Positions 37,501 through 44,946 of a stretch of DNA of 64,000 nucleotides are shown in pieces. Numbering within the stretch: the first letter of the stretch is position 1; each line of letters begins with the position of its first letter. The notes beneath the pieces were generated by a model that searched no databases, was not told the origin of the DNA, and worked only from the letters and a program-made list of their open reading frames with translations. Both the position numbers and the translations under genes were made by a program. This DNA is from an uncultured Clostridia bacterium (lineage in GTDB: Bacteria > Bacillota > Clostridia > Oscillospirales > Oscillospiraceae), in the NCBI GenBank assembly GCA_945873295.1, contig CAMCCS010000002.1, positions 37,460 to 101,459 of the forward strand, read 5' to 3'.

Positions 37501-38035
37501 TGAAGATGAGTTCCGGAAGGCCCCTATCATCCCGCCCAAGGCCCTGGGTATCCGCGAAGGCCCGGAAGTCCGGGTCCTCTCCCAACTCCTCGTAAGCCCG
37601 GTCCAGGGTGTCCGAAAGGACGGTTCTTCGAAGCTCTCCGGTTTCCGTTTCATCTGCAACACGAAAATCCGGGGCAATATCCAGACGATAGGCATACTCC
37701 CGCAGAATCTGGGCACAGAAGCCGTGGACCGTGGAGATCTGGGTCAGATACAGCCGCTGGAGCTGCTTCTGTAAGTGGCGGTTCTCCGGTTCGGCCGCGA
37801 TCCGGGAAGTCAGCTCCGCTCCGATTTTTCCACGCAGTTCCGACGCAGCAGCTTTTGTATAAGTAATGATCAGAAAATCATCTAATTGGGCAGGCGCGGC
37901 CGGGTCCGTGAGGTAGCACAGCAGCCGTTCTACCAGTACCCTGGTTTTCCCGGAACCGGCAGCGGCACTGACCAGAAGCTTTCCGCCCCGGTCCGTTGCG
38001 GCTATGCGCTGCTGAGGCGTCAGTTCATTCAGCAT
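34529..38035 (-). CDS. addA: ATP-dependent helicase/nuclease subunit A
   Basis: UvrD-like helicase: LLVSAAAGSGKTRVLVERLL; VDEYQDSNAVQDAIF; nuclease-like C-terminus VLDFKTD. Confidence 0.95.
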   Translation of the reverse strand: MLNELTPQQRIAATDRGGKLLVSAAAGSGKTRVLVERLLCYLTDPAAPAQLDDFLIITYTKAAASELRGKIGAELTSRIAAEPENRHLQKQLQRLYLTQISTVHGFCAQILREYAYRLDIAPDFRVADETETGELRRTVLSDTLDRAYEELGEDPDFRAFADTQGLGRDDRGLPELIFKVFDSARCHLDPEGWLDKSVSSAQPEAGTDVSGTAWGQFLLSDLKLFLDGHIQALSKCLEEADRVPEFEKVSQNLSATILQLADLRQTETWDDAVRRLDVDFGTLRFPRKNPDQELTDRIKAVRDACKEGLKKKQRSFSGYSSELLEDMKKVSPAVRGLIHLVRQFSNDYSHAKRSRRILDFGDLEHRTLDLLMGKSRSGATTVAREIAGRYREVLVDEYQDSNAVQDAIFSILTAERRNCFMVGDVKQSIYRFRLADPGIFLDKYKSFDEVSSGSPGQKRKVLLSHNFRSGGEVIAAVNDVFSVCMSPTVGGLQYTDAEALREGVPHAALPDPGVELYALETDEDSYGEEAAFVARRLKEMIGKTMVRSGESLRPMEAEDAVILLRSPGSVGSEFQRALEAEGIRCVIGGGMDLLQTREVENLRDLLRTVANPRQDIPLVSTLASPLFGFTAEDLAQVRAGRTKGSFYDALVSSGGEKAEGFVTVLAALRREAQRGTLTSLINQCFSLTRIDSLYAAMPGGEAKKENLRQFFQFAAGYEAGGVRSLGQFLEHLDNLQTSGVPAASSGGTGCVTIMSIHRSKGLEFPVVFLCGLARKFNREDLREQVLCDPELGLGLNVADTGLRVRYPSLARRAIAAKTERESVSEELRVLYVAMTRARDRLVMTFAAKRLESKLREIACRLPMDGGAALCREADCPGDWVLTAAMGRTDAGELHALGGSPGQTRFDGHSWTIRVCQGVRPETDGTDLQESSNPLPAGSEDILRRGLSFQYPHAEATRAPSKQTATGKKGREKDEEAAEDTRAKSFYPRPYRRPSFLGGSADSLTRGSAMHAVMQYLRFECCRGEAGVAGEVARLVESGFLTPEQGALVDCKQIAVFFETEIGQKLRSGAKCLREFKFSILEPGEEFGPGLEGEKVLMQGVVDCALLEEDSIVVLDFKTDHVTDETICTVAERYRNQVETYAEALGRIYQTPVREKYLYFFSLNRFVKL

Positions 38036-41000
38036 CCTTGTCCATCTCCTTTCCGACCTCATCCCAGAACCGCTGCGCGGTCATTGTCTTGTAGTTTCTT
38101 CTCCCCGGCACCTCGGCCTTGTGACATACGCCGCTGTAGGGGCAGAACTGACAGGCATCGTGGGAAGTTCCCCGGGAGTATGGGTTCGGCTCCACGTTCC
38201 CGGCGGCAATGTCTTCCACCAGTCTTTTCAGTACCCGGAAAACATATCCCTCCAGAAGCTTCAGCTGGTCCCGGTCTGCAAGGTCCCCCAGGATCGTACC
38301 ATCTTTTTTAATCTTGAAGCTTCGGCTTGGATTATCCCCAGGTTCCATGGCACGCAGGACCGCCTCGTCATTCAGAAGAAGTCCCTTTCTCTTCCATTTA
38401 TCCAGCCGCTCCCGGTCCGCTTCCTCCGGCTCCGGTTTCCCGTCCAGAGACAGGTAGGGTGCCCGGGCTGGAAAGTATTGGACACCGGCAGGAACCGGAG
38501 CCTGCCCCAAAATATCACTGCCGCTGTGCTTCAGCGCGAACAGGTACAGAAGCATCTGCAGGCCCACGCCGTTAAACACATCACAATAGTCAAAATCCTT
38601 TTTTCCGGTCTTGTAGTCCACCACTCGATAATAGCTCGTGCTGCCGTTGTCCCACACATCCACACGGTCCACAAAGCCTCGGAGAATGGCGTATATTCTT
38701 TCGTTTGGAATGGGGATTGGGGGAAGCCCGTCCTCCCCGCCGAAATTAACCTCAAAGTCCCTGGGAGAAAAGGCGGATTGGGAAAGCTCGGTCCACAACT
38801 CCTCCACCACCATATCCAGCTCCCGCAGATTCCGGCGGAAAAGGTACTGCACCCGCTGGGAGGCAAGGGGTCCAAAATGGTCCTTTGCATAACTGTCGGA
38901 GAAATCATGTGCAATGGACAAGGTCTGTTCCAGGCTTACCTGGTGGAAGCCTCCCATATCCCGGATGCAACGGGCGGTGTTTTCCAAAACGGCATGAACG
39001 TAGGTGCCGAATTCCGCCGGGTCCACAGCAGCTTCTTTCCGTTCCCTTGCCCGCAGTCCGTATTTCAGGAAGTATTGCAGACGGCACTCCGCCTGGGTGT
39101 CGATCTGGGACGCGGAAAGGTTCAGTGTCTCACCGTACAGCCCACGAATCCCATCGGCAGAAACGGTTCCCAGGCTGTGGGACGCCCTGCGGCGGATGGA
39201 CTGATAATCCAGGGACAAACCCAGCTCCCCGGCGGTATGTTCCGCATTCCGGGCAGCAAGCCACGCGGCAGCCTCCCCGGGATCCGCAAGAGAAAACTCC
39301 ATGGCTGTGTCAGCCTGTACACTTCCGCCCGCAAGGCTTTCCAAACGGCGAAACAGGAACGATGGCTGCTGGGAAGCGCAAAATACCTTCACTGTTTCCT
39401 CCGCGCCGCAGAACACACCGTAGATTTCCGCAAATTCCGCCTGGATACCCTCCATAGCGCCGCCGGTGAGCGGTACGCCCAGAGCCCGGAGGGTAACCCT
39501 TTCCTGATCCGTAAGCAGGCCCACAGAACCGGAGTAACCGGGCAGCTTTCCTTCCTCGGCTCCCAGAACCAGCAAGTGCTTTTCTCTGTGGCAGCGCATG
39601 GCGGACACAGGACCCATCTGTACCGCATCCAGCACCGGGGGGATGGTTCCCACATCGTACTGGCTCAGCAGCAGACGGAGAAGCCGGGTAAAATGCTCTG
39701 TCTCCCAGTGGGTATCCCCCAGGACATCATACAGCTGTTCCAACGCAGACAGGAGAATCTCCCAGAGCTGCCCGAGGATCTGGGCATTCCGGTCGTCTCC
39801 TTCCGCTTCCAGACTCTGGGAAAGGGCTTCCAGCCTGGCTTCGAGACCGATTTCATCCAAAAACGCATACAGCGCCAGCACCTGCTCCCGCAAAGAGGCG
39901 GCGCCCTGAAGTCCCTGACGGAGGTGCTCCAGGGGGGTTATAGCCAAAGCCCGGGCTTCATTCAAGGCTTGCAGGCGAAGCTGGGAAGGTTCGTCCCACA
40001 CAGCGGACAGTCCGTCCGGATGAAACGCCCAATCCGTGAGCCACTGGTTACCCCGGATATTCCAGACCACCGCATAGTTTTCCACCAGGTCACAGGTATC
40101 CTGATCCAGGGGTGACAGGGCGGAACGAAGATATTCCAGAACACTTTTCCGGTCAAAACCACTGACGGCAGCGTCCAAAGCTGTCAGCACCGTGCAGATC
40201 ACGTTCTTTTGCATGATATCTTCAGTTCCGGAACGGTAAAGAGGAATATGCAGCCGTTCAAAAACCTGTTCCAGAACAGGCTGATAGACAGCCATGTCAG
40301 TTACCACCAGCGTAATATCCCGGTAGCGGCACCCCTCCATCACAAGTGACCTTACCCGCTGCCCCGCCGCAAGGCACTCCTGCCAGACGGATGCGGCACA
40401 GACCGTACTGAGGTGGTCACAGAGACTCCCCTCCCGGATAGGGCCCTGAAAAAGATTGTTTCGCAGAGGGACCAACAGGTCATTACGCTCATCAATTGTC
40501 TCGATACGCACTTCCACACCGGCCCGCCGGGCACTCCGCAGAAGCTCGGCAGCAGTATCCCCTGCTTTTTCAAAGGCAAGGAGCCGGGAGCCGGGAACAT
40601 CGCAGTTGATGCTCACGGTCACGCTGGGGCTGAGGCGGATCAGGCATTCCAGGATGGCAAAATGCTGCCGGGTAAAATCCGGAAAACCTTCTATGTAAAA
40701 AACGTGGCTCTGTGCAAAACTTCCCTCCTCCAGCTGTTCCAGCAGCCAGGTCATCTGATCTCTGGGGTCCCGTTTTCCCCTGGCACACAGGGCATCATAC
40801 CCCGCCATCAGCAAAGATAGCTCCTCCAGCTTCTGGGCAAGACTTCCCTCCGTCATTTCCGATGCGTGGAGCAAGTCCTCCGGACTGATGCAGCACCGCT
40901 TGAATTCATCCACCGCTTCAATGAGCTTTTCCAGGAATTCCGGTTTCGTCTCCACCGAGGCGTAAGCTTTCAGCTTGCTTGCAAGCTGCCGGGCAGATGC

Positions 41001-41282
41001 CGCCATGGCAACCACCCGTCCGCCGCTGTCCAGACACTGCACATTGGCGCTTCCCGCACGCTCCGCCACACGCCGGGCCAGACGGGTAAAGGAAAGCACC
41101 TCAGCAAAACGGCTGGCAGTATCCCCCGCCCGGCTGCAAAGCGTCCGTTCCGTCTCGTGGCTGATAAGCTCCGGTACCATCAGAATTCTTCCGGGGCGTT
41201 CCATCTTCACATCCTCGCTGATCCGGGAAAAAACCGCATCCCGGTTGGCCGTCCAATCCCGGCCAAGGAGCAAATGGAGCAT
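38025..41282 (-). CDS. addB: ATP-dependent helicase/nuclease subunit B
   Basis: LLLGRDWTANRDAVF; C-terminal VVDYKTGKKDFD and CQFCPYSGVC Fe-S motif; overlaps addA. Confidence 0.95.
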   Translation of the reverse strand: MLHLLLGRDWTANRDAVFSRISEDVKMERPGRILMVPELISHETERTLCSRAGDTASRFAEVLSFTRLARRVAERAGSANVQCLDSGGRVVAMAASARQLASKLKAYASVETKPEFLEKLIEAVDEFKRCCISPEDLLHASEMTEGSLAQKLEELSLLMAGYDALCARGKRDPRDQMTWLLEQLEEGSFAQSHVFYIEGFPDFTRQHFAILECLIRLSPSVTVSINCDVPGSRLLAFEKAGDTAAELLRSARRAGVEVRIETIDERNDLLVPLRNNLFQGPIREGSLCDHLSTVCAASVWQECLAAGQRVRSLVMEGCRYRDITLVVTDMAVYQPVLEQVFERLHIPLYRSGTEDIMQKNVICTVLTALDAAVSGFDRKSVLEYLRSALSPLDQDTCDLVENYAVVWNIRGNQWLTDWAFHPDGLSAVWDEPSQLRLQALNEARALAITPLEHLRQGLQGAASLREQVLALYAFLDEIGLEARLEALSQSLEAEGDDRNAQILGQLWEILLSALEQLYDVLGDTHWETEHFTRLLRLLLSQYDVGTIPPVLDAVQMGPVSAMRCHREKHLLVLGAEEGKLPGYSGSVGLLTDQERVTLRALGVPLTGGAMEGIQAEFAEIYGVFCGAEETVKVFCASQQPSFLFRRLESLAGGSVQADTAMEFSLADPGEAAAWLAARNAEHTAGELGLSLDYQSIRRRASHSLGTVSADGIRGLYGETLNLSASQIDTQAECRLQYFLKYGLRARERKEAAVDPAEFGTYVHAVLENTARCIRDMGGFHQVSLEQTLSIAHDFSDSYAKDHFGPLASQRVQYLFRRNLRELDMVVEELWTELSQSAFSPRDFEVNFGGEDGLPPIPIPNERIYAILRGFVDRVDVWDNGSTSYYRVVDYKTGKKDFDYCDVFNGVGLQMLLYLFALKHSGSDILGQAPVPAGVQYFPARAPYLSLDGKPEPEEADRERLDKWKRKGLLLNDEAVLRAMEPGDNPSRSFKIKKDGTILGDLADRDQLKLLEGYVFRVLKRLVEDIAAGNVEPNPYSRGTSHDACQFCPYSGVCHKAEVPGRRNYKTMTAQRFWDEVGKEMDKDAE

Positions 41283-41351
41283 AAACAAAGCTCCTTTCTG
41301 TTTCATTTTTTTAATTATATCATATTCCTATCCAAAAAGACAGGGGGAGCC

Positions 41352-41960
41352 TCAGCCTGCCAGGATTTTTTCCAGCTCTCCCAGCTTGTCCAGAAGATAG
41401 AAGCGGATCTGGTAAGGCTCTTCTCCTGTCAGGGCACCGGATAATGCGTCCGGGAATCCGGCACCGGCCGCAGTATCGCTAAAGCCTTGAGAGGTCTGGG
41501 GTACGCATAGAGAGGGAAAAACCACGCACCACCAGTTTTTTCCCGCACCGTCCCCAATGGTTACCCTCAGAGCCTCATAGATTCCCGCAGGCAGGGAGAA
41601 TGTATCATACTGCCTGGTCGGGAATCCCTCCCGGCAAAGGGTAACCACCGCCCGCTGAGCACTGCCCGCAGCATCCAGGGTCCTGTTGGCAAGCTCCTGA
41701 AGCTTCGGCAAGTTTTCTTGTAGGTATTCCTTTGCCTGCTCCGTATCCTGAACATCCGCCAATGCCTGTCGAAGACTGGTGATCACCGCATCCCGAACCT
41801 GAAGCTTCAGCTCCTGGTCTTCGGCACTGTCTGAATTAGCCACAACATGAAGCCGGATCAGTTCTTCATTCAGCCGCTGTCTGTCCGCAATTATTGTACC
41901 GCACCAGACGAAGGCAGCGAGCAAAGCACAAGCAAAAACGCATTTTATCAGTTTTTTCAT
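41352..41960 (-). CDS. spoIIR: stage II sporulation protein R
   Basis: LIRLHVVANSDSAEDQELKLQVRDAVI...WWCVVFPSLC. Confidence 0.95.
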   Translation of the reverse strand: MKKLIKCVFACALLAAFVWCGTIIADRQRLNEELIRLHVVANSDSAEDQELKLQVRDAVITSLRQALADVQDTEQAKEYLQENLPKLQELANRTLDAAGSAQRAVVTLCREGFPTRQYDTFSLPAGIYEALRVTIGDGAGKNWWCVVFPSLCVPQTSQGFSDTAAGAGFPDALSGALTGEEPYQIRFYLLDKLGELEKILAG

Positions 41961-42032
41961 AAGAAACACCGTCCATACCTGAGAATATCCTCAGTATGGA
42001 CGGTATTTGGAAAAAATATACAAAAGCCGGGG

Positions 42033-42890
42033 TCAAACGGGTTTTGCGATAAAAATTCCGGGGAAATTATCCTTGAGCATATTACAGACAACCGCGGCAT
42101 ACTCAAAGCTGGGTAAAATAGCAAATACTGCGGAACCGGAACCCGTCATCTGCTGGCCCAGAGACCCGTAGCTGTTGCAGATGGATTTAATATAGTTGAG
42201 CTCCAGATGATCGGCGGTTACAACGGGATCAAAAACATTGTATACCTGATCGGCAACCGCTTGCAGATCCCCGGCTATCAGCGCACTCTCCATAGCCCGG
42301 TTGTCCGGATGGACAGGAATCGTAAGGGTATCCAGCTTCCGGTACAGCTCCGGGGTGGAAACGGAGAATTCCGGTTTACAGACCACGAAAATACAGTCCG
42401 GCATAGGCGGCAGCGGACGCAGGCGCTCCCCCCTGCCCTCCACCATAGCCGTACCGGTCAGTGTGCAAAAAGGGACATCGCTGCCCACTTGTGCACCCAG
42501 TTCGGCCAGAGCGAGAATGGACAGCGGTTCTCCGTAATTCCGGTTCAGTGCCCTGAGTACCGCTGCAGCATCCGCACTTCCGCCGCCAAGGCCCGCGCCG
42601 GAGGGAATCCGCTTCGTGATGCGGATGGCAAGACCCTCCGGATCCTTCCCAATACTGTCAAAGAAGACTTTTGCCGCTTTCCAGGCAAGGTTCCCTTCAT
42701 CCGTAGGAATTCCTTCTTCACTGCATGACAGCGTCCAGGGCTCTCCTGTCCCAACATCAATCTCCACATCATCCCGAATGGATATTGTCTGCATAACACT
42801 TTGCAGGTCATGATACCCGTCAGGACGCTTGCCCAGCACATCCAGGGTCAGATTTATTTTGGCGAACGCGCCTTCATAAAGCGTGGTCAT
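42033..42890 (-). CDS. ispE: 4-diphosphocytidyl-2-C-methyl-D-erythritol kinase
   Basis: AFAKINLTLDVLGKRPDGYHDLQSVMQTI; IPSGAGLGGGSADAAAVLRALN. Confidence 0.97.
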   Translation of the reverse strand: MTTLYEGAFAKINLTLDVLGKRPDGYHDLQSVMQTISIRDDVEIDVGTGEPWTLSCSEEGIPTDEGNLAWKAAKVFFDSIGKDPEGLAIRITKRIPSGAGLGGGSADAAAVLRALNRNYGEPLSILALAELGAQVGSDVPFCTLTGTAMVEGRGERLRPLPPMPDCIFVVCKPEFSVSTPELYRKLDTLTIPVHPDNRAMESALIAGDLQAVADQVYNVFDPVVTADHLELNYIKSICNSYGSLGQQMTGSGSAVFAILPSFEYAAVVCNMLKDNFPGIFIAKPV

Positions 42891-43021
42891 GATCTTTCGC
42901 CCTCCTTTTTTGTGATTATACCGCATTTTATTCGGAAAAGCAACCGTGTCCCGAAAAAACGTGATAGTTTCGCTTAATTGGGGCATAGTATCATCATCCG
43001 AAGAAAAAGGGAGGTAACAGC

Positions 43022-43225
43022 ATGGATACCATTGCGCTGATCTTATCCATTATCGGATGTATCAACTGGGGGCTGGTTGGAATTTTCCAATTTGACCTGG
43101 TGGCCTGGCTTTTCGGCGGCGCCGGAGCAGTCATCAGCCGGATCATTTACACACTGGTGGGTCTGGCAGGCCTGTGGACAATCTCTTTCCTGTTCCGGGG
43201 AAACGGGTTTCTGAACAGAGAATGA
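43022..43225 (+). CDS. DUF378-family small membrane protein
   Basis: MDTIALILSIIGCINWGLVGIFQFDLVAWLFGGAGAVISRIIYTLVGLAGLW. Confidence 0.9.
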   Translation: MDTIALILSIIGCINWGLVGIFQFDLVAWLFGGAGAVISRIIYTLVGLAGLWTISFLFRGNGFLNRE

Positions 43226-43293
43226 GCGAGTAGCAGGGGGTAATCCGCCCCAACTCCTCACACCACCGTGCGTACGTTTCCGTACACGGCGTT
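43226..43293 (-). mobile_element. 3' end (domain V/VI region) of a group II intron remnant
   Basis: Minus strand GCCGTGTACGGAAACGTACGCACGGTGGTGTGAGG..TACTCGC. Confidence 0.75.
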
Positions 43294-43420
43294 TCAACCG
43301 CATAAGTGCAGGGACTCGTAGTAGTTCAGGATTTCAAAATATCCTGCTGCTGCGAGTCTCTTGTCTGTAATTGTGTGCGTGAGAATGCCGCTTCCGGCAA
43401 CTGCCCAATATCCCTTCTGA
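43294..43420 (-). pseudogene. C-terminal fragment of a group II intron reverse transcriptase/maturase
   Basis: Minus-strand translation QKGYWAVAGSGILTHTITDKRLAAAGYFEILNYYESLHLCG*, maturase C-terminus-like. Confidence 0.8.
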
Positions 43421-43588
43421 TACTAGTTTTTCATAAAACGGTTAAATACCGTTTTATGAGACCGCTGCCAAGCGGTCAGCGGCATCGCCGCTAAAAAACG
43501 TAGTCCATACATTTCTCGCCGCCACTGGCGGCCTGCGCGATAAGCGCAGGATAAAATGGTATTAACCATTTTATCGAGAAATAGTATG
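43419..43588. repeat. inverted pair of cloverleaf palindromes (MITE-like, about 40-bp terminal inverted repeats)
   Basis: Two multihairpin units with closed outer stems; TIR GATACTAGTTTTTCATAAAACGGTTAAATACCGTTTTAT vs CATACTATTTCTCGATAAAATGGTTAATACCATTTTAT. Confidence 0.85.
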
Positions 43589-43737
43589 AGCGTTTCCATT
43601 CCTGTATACACGCCACTAGGGCAATTTCATTCTGCTGTAAAAAAGCAAATCGGCCAGCCCCTTTCGGAGATGACCGATTTGTTATTTGTTCGGCGCATTT
43701 TGTAACACGCCCGTTCCTTTTGAAACTTGGCAAGCTG

Positions 43738-44811
43738 TCAGAAATTGCAGCGAACGATGCAGGTCGCTGTCTGGTCACCGTATTTTACAGTAATGGTAGT
43801 AATGCCGGGGCCAACAGCGGTAACCGCGCCGTTTTTCACGGTTGCAACGTTGGGATTGGCCGTTGACCATTCCACCTGATCCGCGGTGAGCGCACAGTCC
43901 AACTCGAGATCCACATATACACCGCCGCGGCCAAAGGTGATGTCCGTCTTTTTCAGCTTCAGGACAACATCAGGGTCTGCGGCAGCAACAGCTTCCGTCG
44001 GGGCCTGGGTTTCCTCCTCTGTCTCGGTTTCCTCCTCTGCCTGGGTTTCCTCCGCAGCCTTTGTCTCGCCTTCAGTGGGCTGCGTAGTTTCCTCTACAGT
44101 ATAGTTGACGGTCACGGGGCATTCGATCCGCTGACTGCCGCAGGTCACCACGATGGTTGTCTGACCCTCGGATACAGCGGTAACGCGGCCTTCCTCGTTC
44201 ACCGTGGCAATGGACTCGTCCATGGAGGCGTAGGTCAGTGTATCCGTGGTGTCTTCAGGCATTACAACCACATGGAGAAGCCAGAACTGCCCCTCCTGGC
44301 TCAGAGTAGGCATACCACTGGTAAGGCTGATACCGGTACAGGGAACCATCGGGATCGTAGCTTCTGTGGTTTCACTTGCCTGTACAGACTCTGTGGGAAG
44401 CGTATCGTTCTGCTTGTTCTGGGCAGGCAGAAAATACCGGAACAGGATAAAACCGATGGTAGCCAGCAGCGCAACGATTACAATGGTTAAAAGAACAACC
44501 AAAACCGGATTGGAGCGGCGCTCCTCACCCTCTTCAGGGAATTCTTCCTCATCATCGTAAAAATCTTCACTCTGCTCGGAAAAATTGGGGCCGTTGACGG
44601 CATCATAGTCGAAAATTTCCTTACTTCTCGACTTCTTCGCCGCAGGTTCTCTGGTGGAACGGATGCTCTTCTCTTCCTGAAGCGCCTGCTCGTCAATGGC
44701 CGCAAGTTCGTCGCCAAAATCAATTCCATCCTGGGTCCAACCGCAGATCGGGCATCGGGGCTCAGTATCCGGATATATTGTTCCGCATATTTCGCAAATT
44801 ATCTTGCTCAT
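43738..44811 (-). CDS. zinc-ribbon, single-TM protein with bacterial Ig-like (Big2) repeats
   Basis: CEICGTIYPDTEPRCPICGW; TLTYASMDESIATVNEEGRVTAVSEGQTTIVVTCG. Confidence 0.9.
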   Translation of the reverse strand: MSKIICEICGTIYPDTEPRCPICGWTQDGIDFGDELAAIDEQALQEEKSIRSTREPAAKKSRSKEIFDYDAVNGPNFSEQSEDFYDDEEEFPEEGEERRSNPVLVVLLTIVIVALLATIGFILFRYFLPAQNKQNDTLPTESVQASETTEATIPMVPCTGISLTSGMPTLSQEGQFWLLHVVVMPEDTTDTLTYASMDESIATVNEEGRVTAVSEGQTTIVVTCGSQRIECPVTVNYTVEETTQPTEGETKAAEETQAEEETETEEETQAPTEAVAAADPDVVLKLKKTDITFGRGGVYVDLELDCALTADQVEWSTANPNVATVKNGAVTAVGPGITTITVKYGDQTATCIVRCNF

Positions 44812-44946
44812 AAAGCTCCTCCTGACTGGATATACAAAGCTTTCTTATCTTCCGACTGATTATAACACGGTTCCTGAAAGAAAACAAGAACAAAGATGTT
44901 GCTTTTTTTACTTTTTTATTTTATGATAAGGAAGTAAAAGGAGGCG

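Noticed and set aside
38121-40115. 664-aa plus-strand ORF opposite addB
   Set aside because: Antisense shadow of a well-supported addB gene.
43423-43611. 62-aa minus-strand ORF MYTGMETLILFLDKMVNTIL...
   Set aside because: It is simply the translation of the cloverleaf palindrome region; constraint is better explained by DNA/RNA structure.
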